DNA of 64,000 bases from Actinomycetota bacterium (GTDB taxonomy: Bacteria; Actinomycetota; CADDZG01; JAHWKV01), in assembly GCA_019347715.1 (NCBI GenBank), contig JAHWKU010000005.1, positions 1 to 64,000 of the forward strand, read 5' to 3'. Position numbers and translations under genes: made by a program. The notes below the pieces were generated by a model. The model searched no databases. It was not told the origin of the DNA and saw only the letters and a program-made list of their open reading frames with translations. Positions 1-7,129 of the stretch are shown piece after piece. The first letter of the stretch is position 1. Every line of letters begins with the position of its first letter.

Positions 1-940
1 CGAGAAATGCGGGGATGGCAAAGGGAGTGAAGCGGTCAAGCAGATCCTTGCCTGCACCTGGCCGCTTCGCGATGATCGCCAGCACGATGATTCCCCCCGC
101 CCACATGCCGGCAGCGATCAGATGCACCGCGTCGGTCGTTATCCCGACGATGGCGGGACGGACAGCGGCGGCGTGTCCCGCAGCGGCTAACGCGATCAAG
201 GAGAGAGTCAGGTTGATCGCCGTCGCCAAAAGCCATGGTGTGAACGCGAGCGCGGCTGCCTCGAAGCCGATACGGAGCAGCCGCGCGAGTCCCGGAAGCG
301 TGCGCAGGAACTCCGGCACCTGGGATGCGTCGGTTGACGCGAGCATGGCCTCACCCCCGACCACTCCGATCCCCGCAACCAGTGCTACCGACAAAGGCAC
401 GCGCAAGCTCGCCACGACGAGGTCGAGCTGGGGCTTCCGTCGGGCGAGGGCGGTCAGGAGGATCACTCCTACCGCCACGAGCAGCCCTGCGTACTCAAGT
501 GCGCGAAGTGCAGCGAGCGCGAGCTCACCCCGTCGCGGTGACAGCGTCGTCTCCGCCTGGTGGCCAGGCTTTACTCCGACGCCGAATTGGAACCGACCCT
601 GGAGCGAGTGCCCATCTACCGGGCTGACCGTCTTCCACTCCACCAGGTAGATCCCCGGAATGTTCGTCGTCAGCCGAATCTCGACCTTTCGTTCCGAGCT
701 CGGCCCGCCCTCGTAGCGGCGTCCATCCGGGGCAACCACCACGGCCTTCGAGAGGTTCTGGATAAGGGACTCTGAGAATGTGAGGCGCACGACACCGGGA
801 GCCGCGGAGAGTTCCTCGCCCGCCGCGGGGGTGGAGGAGACGATCGCCGCATGGCCTTGGGCCGCACCGGCCGAGGCAAACATCAAGGCCCCGACGAGAG
901 CCGCCACGAGGATGCCGTCTACGATCCTTCGTCCTTTCAC
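1..940 (-). CDS. CopC-CopD fusion copper resistance protein (3' end outside window)
   Basis: Translation from the GTG at 940 gives a signal segment ending near SAGAAQG, then a CopC domain. That domain starts GHAAIVSSTP and carries the hallmark VSPVDGHSLQG near residue 110; the two histidines are the expected Cu(II) ligands. Then come several membrane segments of CopD type, and the frame is still open at base 1. CopC domains hold copper outside the membrane and CopD domains are thought to pass it across. It is the last visible gene of a minus-strand copper/redox operon, 10 bases after the cupredoxin gene. The frame is clean; only the C-terminal membrane part is missing because the window ends. 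The family assignment is firm; the direction of copper movement is not visible. Confidence 0.88.
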   Translation of the reverse strand, partial: MKGRRIVDGILVAALVGALMFASAGAAQGHAAIVSSTPAAGEELSAAPGVVRLTFSESLIQNLSKAVVVAPDGRRYEGGPSSERKVEIRLTTNIPGIYLVEWKTVSPVDGHSLQGRFQFGVGVKPGHQAETTLSPRRGELALAALRALEYAGLLVAVGVILLTALARRKPQLDLVVASLRVPLSVALVAGIGVVGGEAMLASTDASQVPEFLRTLPGLARLLRIGFEAAALAFTPWLLATAINLTLSLIALAAAGHAAAVRPAIVGITTDAVHLIAAGMWAGGIIVLAIIAKRPGAGKDLLDRFTPFAIPAFL

Positions 941-950
941 GCGCTCTCGA

Positions 951-1598
951 TCATTCGACGATCAAGGTCGCGCGCATGCCGGCCTCCTCGTGGCCGGGGA
1001 CCGAGCAGATCACGGTGAAGCTTCCTGATCGATCCGCCGTCAATGCCCCGGACGCGCGACGGCCACCTTCTGTCTCGATCTGAAAGTCGAGCTTCTCGAT
1101 GGTAAGGGTGTGAAACGCTTCGCCCCGATTGTCCAGGACGAGGTTTACGGTCTCCCCACGCTTCACCTTGATCTCGCGTGGAGCGAATAGAAACTCCTTT
1201 GCGGTGATTACAACTTCAGAAGCGCCTGGGGAAGGCTCGGGTGCAGTCAGGTCGGTTCGGCCTCGCATCATCGAATCCATCCCTCCGTTCATCATCCCGC
1301 CCATACCGCCCATCATGTTTCGCATGGGCCCCTTTCCCATTGACGAGAAGGCGAATACGAGGACTCCGATCAGACCGATCGCGATCAGGATGACTGCGGG
1401 TACCCACGCGGCTCCCGCCCTCGAAGGACCCAGAGCCGCGAGCCGTTGTTTGTACTCCTCCACGTCGATGTCGCCCGAGGCCAGCCTGTGACTCAATACC
1501 GCGTGCGCCGACCTTTTCCCGCTAGCAAAGGTTGCGACGGCTAGTCCAACCCCGGCAGCCAGGATGAGGATAGATAACAGAAGAATCACGAAGCCCAC
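951..1598 (-). CDS. Membrane-anchored cupredoxin with SHOCT-like and Met-rich segments
   Basis: This 215-residue protein starts at a GTG three bases after the preceding gene. Order: an N-terminal membrane helix (1-25), a short SHOCT-like segment (RLASGDIDVEEYKQRL), a second helix (about 66-85), a methionine-rich linker (about 88-112, at least eight Met) and a C-terminal cupredoxin. The type-1 copper ligands are visible: His in AFHTLTI and Cys, His and Met in CSVPGHEEAGM. The family carries electrons or buffers copper at the outer membrane face. The Met-rich linker is the kind of sequence that binds Cu(I), which fits its place between a thioredoxin and CopC-CopD. The SHOCT part is a weak match. 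Confidence 0.85.
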   Translation of the reverse strand: MGFVILLLSILILAAGVGLAVATFASGKRSAHAVLSHRLASGDIDVEEYKQRLAALGPSRAGAAWVPAVILIAIGLIGVLVFAFSSMGKGPMRNMMGGMGGMMNGGMDSMMRGRTDLTAPEPSPGASEVVITAKEFLFAPREIKVKRGETVNLVLDNRGEAFHTLTIEKLDFQIETEGGRRASGALTADRSGSFTVICSVPGHEEAGMRATLIVE

Positions 1599-1601
1599 GT
1601 T

Positions 1602-2246
1602 CTAGCCTCCCTTCTTCGATCTTTCGAGCAGGGCCCGGATCTGGCTCTCGAGGACTGCAGGGGAGATGGCTCCGAGGATCTTGGTGGCTCCGCGGTTGCC
1701 GATCTCCTTGCCCGCCCCGACTGAGACGAACTTCCACTGATGGTCGATGAAGAATGTTTCGGGAAGACCGCGTACCCCGAACTGGTTCCATAACTCGAGT
1801 TCGGTGTCCCGAACGCTCGGGAAGGTGATACCGAACTCTTCGACGAATGCTGTGGCGTCTTGCTCGAGATCCTGCACGTTGACGCCTACGAATCGGATTC
1901 CCTCGGCACGATACTTGCGCCATTTTTCCTCGAGGGTCGGTGCCTCCTCCTTGCACGGGATGCACCAACTCGCCCAGAAGTTCACGACCACCGGGGATCC
2001 TTTGAGCTCGGCACTAGTGAGCTTCTCTTTGGATCCGAGCACCGGAAGCTCGAACTCAGGCGCGCTCTTGCCGACGAGTTCCTGCGGGCTCGATCCAAGC
2101 AGTCCTACCGCGAGGAAGGCAACGAACAAAGATGGGACGACCAAGAACGTCAACGTACGAAGCCAAAACAACCATCGCGACCGCTGCTCCGGCTCTTGCT
2201 GAGCTGGTTCGTTGCTCAGCGGCTGGATTTCGCCCCGGGTGTCCAA
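1602..2246 (-). CDS. TlpA/ResA-type membrane-anchored thioredoxin
   Basis: A 214-residue protein with one N-terminal membrane helix (about 25-50), then a thioredoxin fold of the AhpC/TSA-Redoxin type with the motif NFWASWCIPCKEE; the two Cys form the redox pair. The cis-proline loop is seen as GLPETFF. Such proteins reduce disulfides outside the membrane, often for cytochrome c or copper-protein assembly. The start is a TTG at 2246 with GGAGG about six bases upstream; it overlaps the end of the upstream gene by 31 bases. Its place beside a cupredoxin and CopC-CopD suggests it keeps copper-ligand cysteines reduced (inference). No ccm or res cytochrome genes lie nearby. Confidence 0.85.
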   Translation of the reverse strand: MDTRGEIQPLSNEPAQQEPEQRSRWLFWLRTLTFLVVPSLFVAFLAVGLLGSSPQELVGKSAPEFELPVLGSKEKLTSAELKGSPVVVNFWASWCIPCKEEAPTLEEKWRKYRAEGIRFVGVNVQDLEQDATAFVEEFGITFPSVRDTELELWNQFGVRGLPETFFIDHQWKFVSVGAGKEIGNRGATKILGAISPAVLESQIRALLERSKKGG

Positions 2247-3166
2247 CTCTTGCCTCCGTCATGACTAACGAACACGCTCACCCGTTCTCCGTCATGCCGC
2301 CCGGCATACATGAGATCCGCTTCACTCGCCGCCATCTCCACTATCTGGACTCCTTCGGGGAGGTCGAGGGGCTTCCATGTCCCACCCTCGTTGATGCTGA
2401 TCACCGCTCCCCTCTGCACGGAGGCGATGATCGTCTTTGGATCTGTGGGACTCCAGCTGATCCACCTCGCCCCTTGCCCACCGCCGAGATCCGTCCATGT
2501 TCGACCGCCGTCGCGACTCTCGACCACACCTGCCGCCATGTCCGGGGCGAGGATGTGATCCACGTCGCCCGGATCGACCAGGATCCGACCCATGAATGAC
2601 TGTCCTCTTTGACGGCTGCGGACGTCCCATGTCTTGCGTCCATCGGACGAGGCGAAAAAACCTGCCTGGGGTGACGCGGCATAGACGACACCGCCGCCTC
2701 CCCCGAGCGCGTGGATGTCGGTCGCCGGGAGACCTTCGTTGTCCTGACGAAATGTCTTCCCGCCATCGGTGGAGACGCTGATCCCCGGATGGCCGCCGAC
2801 CAGAATCTCGCTCTCAGGGAACGCCCAGCCCATGGCATCGGCGTTTCGTAGAGAAGCGATTTCGCGCCACGTCTTTGCTCCGTCGATGGAGACCGAGACC
2901 GCGGAGTGGCCCCCTGCGAAGAGCCGTTCTGCGTTTTGGGGGTCGACGACCATCGAGTGGAAGTCGCTACCGGTGAGTGCGGTCGAGGCTGCGCCTTCTG
3001 GCGCTTTCGAACGGGTGGCAACAAACACGATGACGCCTATTGCAACCAGGGCACTAAGGCCTACCGCCCAGCGCTGCCTTGATCTTCGACGCGCCGCTGC
3101 TCGCCTTCGGGCCGCCGCCTGTTTGCTCTTGCCTGAGGCACGTTGCTTGGGCCGGACCTTAGCCAT
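2216..3166 (-). CDS. Asp-box (BNR) repeat beta-propeller protein, membrane anchored
   Basis: A 316-residue protein with a very basic N-terminus (1-32), a membrane helix (about 33-50) and a propeller-like body with six Asp-box repeats of the form SxDGGxTW (for example SIDGAKTW, STDGGKTF, SRDGGRTW, SHDGGKSW). These loops are structural in sialidases, photosystem II assembly factor Ycf48 and sortilin-like proteins, so the repeats do not show an enzymatic activity. Similar genes, often annotated as F510_1955-type glycosylhydrolases, occur near copper and cupredoxin genes; that link is from memory. The ATG at 3166 overlaps the stop of a 28-codon ORF by 8 bases, suggesting coupled translation. Function unknown; a scaffold for an outer-face metalloprotein is plausible. 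Confidence 0.8.
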   Translation of the reverse strand: MAKVRPKQRASGKSKQAAARRRAAARRRSRQRWAVGLSALVAIGVIVFVATRSKAPEGAASTALTGSDFHSMVVDPQNAERLFAGGHSAVSVSIDGAKTWREIASLRNADAMGWAFPESEILVGGHPGISVSTDGGKTFRQDNEGLPATDIHALGGGGGVVYAASPQAGFFASSDGRKTWDVRSRQRGQSFMGRILVDPGDVDHILAPDMAAGVVESRDGGRTWTDLGGGQGARWISWSPTDPKTIIASVQRGAVISINEGGTWKPLDLPEGVQIVEMAASEADLMYAGRHDGERVSVFVSHDGGKSWTPGAKSSR

Positions 3167-3245
3167 CGGAGGTCGCTACCTCCTTCTCATCGCGAAGCGG
3201 AACCAAACAGGCAATGGCCGGGAGATAGATAAGTAAGGTTTTCAT
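3159..3245 (-). CDS. Possible 28-residue membrane peptide
   Basis: The frame encodes MKTLLIYLPAIACLVPLRDE and ends in a charged tail of eight more residues. It has GGAG five bases before its ATG, and its stop overlaps the start of the propeller gene (ATGGCTAA). The hydrophobic first half could span or tether to the membrane. It may be a real small protein or simply a coupling leader that feeds ribosomes to the next start. I do not recognise a family. Support is only the ribosome site, the overlap and the position inside the operon. Confidence 0.4.
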   Translation of the reverse strand: MKTLLIYLPAIACLVPLRDEKEVATSDG

Positions 3246-3297
3246 TGGAACTCCGATTCTGTTTGAGATTGTGGCGCGCGGTGCGCGATCGAGAGGG

Positions 3298-3558
3298 TTA
3301 AAGCGCGCGCGGAGGTCTAAGAAGGTCGCTAACGACCAAGATGGCAAGCCTAGGCGTGGAGGAAGGCGCTAACCGTCCAACTATCGTTAGCGCGAAGGCG
3401 ACCATCACGGAAAGGACTGCGAAGCAAATCGAGAACATCATTGGCGAGTGTGCAGGCGGACAGGAAGGGCACGTCATCATGGCACCACCGCCCATCGCGA
3501 GAGGGAGCCCCGCCAGCGCAAGCAGAACCAGGAGCCCGATCGCCACTGACTTTGTCAT
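3298..3558 (-). CDS. Small membrane protein with a Cys/His/Met-rich loop
   Basis: An 86-residue protein with two predicted membrane helices (about 4-25 and 40-62). Between them is a short loop with MMTCPSCPPAHSPMM: two Cys, one His and four Met close together. Such a set of soft ligands suits copper or another thiophilic metal, and the gene opens an operon of copper-related genes. No named family recognised. The ATG at 3558 has no obvious ribosome site; an inverted repeat sits four bases upstream, so the message may be leaderless or very short-leadered. Metal binding is inference from residue content and neighbours. Confidence 0.6.
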   Translation of the reverse strand: MTKSVAIGLLVLLALAGLPLAMGGGAMMTCPSCPPAHSPMMFSICFAVLSVMVAFALTIVGRLAPSSTPRLAILVVSDLLRPPRAL

Positions 3559-3562
3559 TGGT

Positions 3563-3580
3563 TTGAGACTACTGTCTCAA
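3563..3580. promoter_or_regulatory. Perfect inverted repeat before the copper operon
   Basis: TTGAGAC-TACT-GTCTCAA: perfect 7-base arms with a 4-base centre, ending four bases before the first ATG of the minus-strand copper/redox operon. Position and symmetry suit a repressor operator. It is not a clear CsoR or CopY box, so the regulator is unknown. Confidence 0.5.
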
Positions 3581-3797
3581 CGGGGCCTATGCCAGCGAAC
3601 ACCACGGCAAAGATTGACGGCAGATTATTATCGTAATGTGCCTGACCTAGGTGATTTGAGCGCGACTGAGCAAGGTTCGATGTCGGACCTTGCTGTCGAA
3701 GCATCTCCCGATAACGGGGAGCAAACTGCGACATAGGTACCGAGAACAGTGGGCGACAGACGTACCGAGACTGCACACGGAGTACGACAAAATTTTG

Positions 3798-3870
3798 TGG
3801 GCCCTGGAGGATTCGAACCTCCGGCCAATGGATTATGAGTCCACTGCTCTAACCGCTGAGCTAAGGGCCC
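3798..3870 (-). tRNA. tRNA-Ile2 (anticodon CAT, lysidine type)
   Basis: The minus strand folds into a complete cloverleaf: acceptor GGGCCC paired with GGGCCC, D-arm TTAGCTCAGCGGTTAGAGC, anticodon loop CTCATAA, T-arm GGAGG-TTCGAAT-CCTCC, discriminator A. The anticodon is CAT, but the body closely resembles known tRNA-Ile2 genes (such as E. coli ileX) rather than initiator or elongator Met. It would therefore read AUA after TilS converts C34 to lysidine. CCA is not encoded; the bases after the discriminator are CAA. A short AT-rich palindrome (ACAAAATTTTGT) follows directly. Confidence 0.9.
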
Positions 3871-3901
3871 TTTTCTAGATGATAGGGCACCCGAGAAGGC
3901 C

Positions 3902-4330
3902 TTAACTCGTAGGCGAGTCACGCCCATTGGTTGGTAGATCGCGTACATCTGGAAAGACCTGCGGCCCGTCCCAGTAGCGATTGGGCAACGAAGCGAGTCT
4001 CCACATCCACTCCAAAAGGATCTGCACGCCCATTCGTGGAAACAACAGCCAGAAAACCTCCCTGGTCTTGTAACCAACTCGGGAAGCCACGGGGGCCATG
4101 CTGAGCAGGTAAACAGCAATTGCCAGGAACAGTGGAAGGACTATCCCGCCGGTTAGAACAGATGCGAAGACGAAAACTGCAATTGGGAGACCAAGCAATG
4201 CCATCAGGTAAACGGAAAACAAGAGATAAACGCCGTGGCGTGCCTGCTTGTTGACCACAAGATAGATGCCCGGAATCGTAAGCCAGCCAAAAATCACTGC
4301 GATAAAAATCCACCAGCCCGGCTCGATCAT
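3902..4330 (-). CDS. Hypothetical small integral membrane protein
   Basis: A 142-residue protein with an initial helix (about 7-27), a pair of strongly hydrophobic segments (about 35-80) and a hydrophilic C-terminal tail with amphipathic aromatic content (WLLFPRMG, LLEWMWRL). No family motif recognised. It lies between tRNA-Ile2 and an SDR gene, 11 bases after the SDR stop, so it could be the tail of the same minus-strand transcript. Codon use and hydrophobic pattern look genuine. Nothing in the sequence shows its role. Confidence 0.6.
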   Translation of the reverse strand: MIEPGWWIFIAVIFGWLTIPGIYLVVNKQARHGVYLLFSVYLMALLGLPIAVFVFASVLTGGIVLPLFLAIAVYLLSMAPVASRVGYKTREVFWLLFPRMGVQILLEWMWRLASLPNRYWDGPQVFPDVRDLPTNGRDSPTS

Positions 4331-4341
4331 GAAGTCAGCGC

Positions 4342-5217
4342 CTAGTTTCCCGACCTTTCACCGAAGAGTCTTCGCTGCGATTGCAGCGCTTCAGACGCCC
4401 GCTCTATATAGCTTTCTGGATCGGCCCATTTGATCTGGGCAAACTGCAGAACCTCGGGGTGAGGAAGGATAAGAAAGCGATTCTCCAGGACGCCGCTGAC
4501 AATAGCTTCTCCTACCTGCTCGGGCGGAATGCCGGAGTTCCGCAGCATCTCCCTGCCGAAGGCTCTTGCTGAGCTTTCATCCATTCCGATATCAGGATCA
4601 ACAGTGATGCGTCCTCGCTCGGTTATGTCGGTATTCACCCAAAGAGGACAGACAACCGAGATCCCGATTCCAGTGCCGTGGAGCGTGACGGCCAGAGACT
4701 CCGCCAACCCGTAAACCGCGAACTTAGTAAGTGAGTAGGCTGAGAGGGCCGGAGCCCCCAGTATCCCCGCCGCAGATGCGACATGGACAAGGTACCCGCT
4801 CCCCTTCTCACGAAAATACGGAAGAGCAGCCCGCACCGCGTAGACGTGCGGCCAAACGTTTACGTCGACGATCCATCGCCAATCCTCGATCGGAACCGCC
4901 TCTGCAGGACCAGCGACCGAGACTCCCGCATTGCTAACCACGATGTCCAGACCGTTCATCTCGGAAATCGCGCTTTCGATCATCGCGGTCACTTCTTGCT
5001 CTTTCGTCACGTCGAGCACCTTCGAGCCGACTCCAAATCCGCGCTCCTCAAGTTCGGCTCGGGTCTTCTCCAAGCCGACCTCGTCTATGTCGGTGACGAA
5101 AACTTGGGCCCCCTGTTCGCCAAACGCGAAAGCGGTGGCGCGCCCGATCCCGTGGGCGGCGCCGGTGATGAGAGCTGTCCTGCCCTTTAGATCCACACTC
5201 TTATCGGGAAGTGGCAT
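4342..5217 (-). CDS. Short-chain dehydrogenase/reductase (classical SDR)
   Basis: A Rossmann-fold NAD(P)-dependent oxidoreductase of about 291 residues. Visible motifs: TGAAHGIG for the cofactor, NAG in SNAGVSVAG, catalytic Ser in VASAAG, and YSLTK for the Tyr and Lys. I chose the ATG at 5217 rather than an upstream one at 5289 because the fold starts ten residues later (DLKGRTALITG) and the shorter form overlaps the hydrolase gene by only 17 bases. Next to an alpha/beta hydrolase and an F420-type oxidoreductase it is probably part of a small catabolic set for a lipid or terpenoid-like substrate (inference). The substrate cannot be read from sequence. Confidence 0.85.
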   Translation of the reverse strand: MPLPDKSVDLKGRTALITGAAHGIGRATAFAFGEQGAQVFVTDIDEVGLEKTRAELEERGFGVGSKVLDVTKEQEVTAMIESAISEMNGLDIVVSNAGVSVAGPAEAVPIEDWRWIVDVNVWPHVYAVRAALPYFREKGSGYLVHVASAAGILGAPALSAYSLTKFAVYGLAESLAVTLHGTGIGISVVCPLWVNTDITERGRITVDPDIGMDESSARAFGREMLRNSGIPPEQVGEAIVSGVLENRFLILPHPEVLQFAQIKWADPESYIERASEALQSQRRLFGERSGN

Positions 5218-6040
5218 GCACCGGGAGGAACCGGTTGATCGCCTGGACGGTCTCAGCTGGGGCTTCCAACGGAACGAAGTGGCCGACACCTTCCAGCTCG
5301 ATTAGCTCGGCCCCCGGAATACGCGAGCTGATCCTCTTTCCATTCTCGAACGGAACCAGGGGATCGGCATTCCCGTGAATCACGAGCGTTGGCACGTTCA
5401 AACTTTCGAGACGCTCCCATGCAGCGAACCTCGTGATCGCAGCCCATTGCCGCGCGAATGAGGCTGAGTCTGAGCCCTTCTCCATCCGCACCTTCGCCAT
5501 CGCTTTGATCAATCCTGGATTATCTTTGGTGAAATCAGGGCCCATGAGTTTGCCAAGGAAACTTGCCAGGTCAGTGAGCGGGTCGCCGGTTCGGGACCCA
5601 AACATTTCGCTCAAGACCTCTGCGTCAGGGGGGACGGCAGCTGGCTGACCTGGACCGGTTGCGATCAGGACCAACTTTTCAACCAGCTCCGGATGATTGA
5701 GGACCAATTCTTGGGCGATCATGCCTCCCATGGATATGCCGAGCAGATAGGTCCGATCGACTCCCACCCGATCCAAAACGGCAACGGCGTCTTCGGCCAT
5801 GTCGGAGATGTCGTAGTCAATCCCATCACATGGCGAGGAGTTTCCGCAGTCTCGGTTGTCGACGACGATCGCTCGGTACCCCTGAGACGCGAATATCGAG
5901 GGCAAAATGTTCCAGCTCTCGGCCGGAGTCCCAAGCCCGGTAATCATCAACAGAGGTAGGCCTTCGCCAATATCCCAATAAGCAATTCGAATTCCGTCCC
6001 GTTCGATGTGAGCGTGCTCGATCTCAGCAAGAGGTTTCAT
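5201..6040 (-). CDS. Alpha/beta hydrolase
   Basis: A 279-residue alpha/beta-hydrolase fold protein. The nucleophile elbow is GISMGG (Ser about residue 113), the oxyanion region is near MITGLGTP, the acid is likely Asp in HGNADPLVP, and the base is His in GVGHFVPLE. The family includes esterases, lactonases and C-C hydrolases; the residues do not say which. It lies in a tight minus-strand group with an SDR and an F420-type oxidoreductase, which suggests a shared degradation route. The length is normal. Confidence 0.85.
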   Translation of the reverse strand: MKPLAEIEHAHIERDGIRIAYWDIGEGLPLLMITGLGTPAESWNILPSIFASQGYRAIVVDNRDCGNSSPCDGIDYDISDMAEDAVAVLDRVGVDRTYLLGISMGGMIAQELVLNHPELVEKLVLIATGPGQPAAVPPDAEVLSEMFGSRTGDPLTDLASFLGKLMGPDFTKDNPGLIKAMAKVRMEKGSDSASFARQWAAITRFAAWERLESLNVPTLVIHGNADPLVPFENGKRISSRIPGAELIELEGVGHFVPLEAPAETVQAINRFLPVHATSR

Positions 6041-6074
6041 ACGTTTGCCATCACCCTTCCCAGAACTTGAATGC

Positions 6075-7112
6075 TCAATTAACGATGTCCTTCATTGTCT
6101 CGAGGATCTTTACCCTGTCTTCGTGGGTCCCTGCGGCGGGATTCACAATCAAAGTCGTTACGCCGGCGGCCTCGTAGCGCTTGGCCCGATCGGCTATTCG
6201 CTCGGGCGGACCGATCAAAGCTGTGGCGTCGATGAGCTCTTCGGGAACGGCCTGATAGGCGCCAAACCTGTCCCCCGAGAGATACAGGTCCTGCACTTCT
6301 TTATATGCGTCTTCGAACCCGTAGCGCGTCGCGAGGGCGCCATAGAAGTTCGCTTTGCGCGAACCCATTCCCCCCAGGTAGAGCCCGTAAAGCGGACGGG
6401 CGTTGTCGTAGCAGACGCTCAGGTCTTCTCCGATCGAGACCAGCGCGTTTGGGGCGATCTCGATCTCATCTATCTTTCGGCCCCCGCGCTCCGCTCCGTT
6501 TTCTAGCGACGGCATAAAGAGGTCCATATGATCCGGAGAGAAGAAGGCCGGCAGCCAGCCATCGGCGATCTCTCCCGTCAGCTCGACGTTTTTGGGACCG
6601 ATGGCTGCTAGATAAATAGGTATCTCGTTGCGCAACGGATGGATGATCAGTTTCAAAGCCTTGCCTTGCGAATCTGGAACCGGCAACTGATAAATCTCTC
6701 CGTCATAGGTGAGAGGACCTTCTCTCTTGAGGATCTCTCGGACGATCTCGACGTACTCGCGGGTGCGCTGCAGAGGTTTCGTGTAGGGCAAGCCGTACCA
6801 ACCCTCCACAACCTGGGGGCCGGATAGCCCAAGGCCGAGGATCATGCGTCCGCCGGAAAGCGCGTCCAGAGTGGCCGCGGTCATCGCTGTCATGGCTGGC
6901 GCTCTCGCCGTCATCTGCAGGATTCCAGAGGCAAGCCCAATCTTCTTCGTGTGAACGGCGAACCAGGTTAGGACTGTGACTGCGTCGCTTCCGTAAGCCT
7001 CGGCTACCCATACGGAGTGATAACCCAGTCGGTCGGCTTCCTTTACCAGCGCGAGCTGATCGTCTGGGGTCATACCTGCGCCCCAATAGCCGACTCCGAG
7101 TGAAAGCTTCAT
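6075..7112 (-). CDS. F420-type luciferase-like (LLM class) oxidoreductase
   Basis: A 345-residue TIM-barrel protein of the bacterial luciferase-like monooxygenase family. Typical features are the N-terminal LGVGYWGAG, the GYHSVWVAEAYGSDA helix-strand and RMILGLGLSGPQVVEGWYG. In actinobacteria most members with this pattern bind coenzyme F420 and do two-electron redox on small molecules or sugar phosphates. F420 use is inferred from family, not proved by a residue here. It is the first gene of the group with the hydrolase and SDR, and follows the truncated ABC gene by 17 bases. A second LLM protein is at 44442-45410. Confidence 0.85.
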   Translation of the reverse strand: MKLSLGVGYWGAGMTPDDQLALVKEADRLGYHSVWVAEAYGSDAVTVLTWFAVHTKKIGLASGILQMTARAPAMTAMTAATLDALSGGRMILGLGLSGPQVVEGWYGLPYTKPLQRTREYVEIVREILKREGPLTYDGEIYQLPVPDSQGKALKLIIHPLRNEIPIYLAAIGPKNVELTGEIADGWLPAFFSPDHMDLFMPSLENGAERGGRKIDEIEIAPNALVSIGEDLSVCYDNARPLYGLYLGGMGSRKANFYGALATRYGFEDAYKEVQDLYLSGDRFGAYQAVPEELIDATALIGPPERIADRAKRYEAAGVTTLIVNPAAGTHEDRVKILETMKDIVN

Positions 7113-7129
7113 CGGGCGTAAGCCTAAAC

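Noticed and set aside
15-650. Long plus-strand open frame over the CopC-CopD gene
   Set aside because: The opposite strand gives a clear CopC-CopD protein; this frame is low-complexity Arg/Ser/Ala without a family match.
3341-3736. Plus-strand frame of 131 codons across the copper operon start
   Set aside because: It overlaps the 86-residue membrane protein and its upstream repeat and shows no protein-like pattern.
3555-3776. Minus-strand 73-codon frame upstream of the copper operon
   Set aside because: Overlaps the inverted repeat, has no ribosome site and no recognisable features.
3798-3870. Calling the CAT tRNA an elongator or initiator Met tRNA
   Set aside because: Its acceptor, D-arm and anticodon stem resemble tRNA-Ile2 (lysidine type) much more closely.
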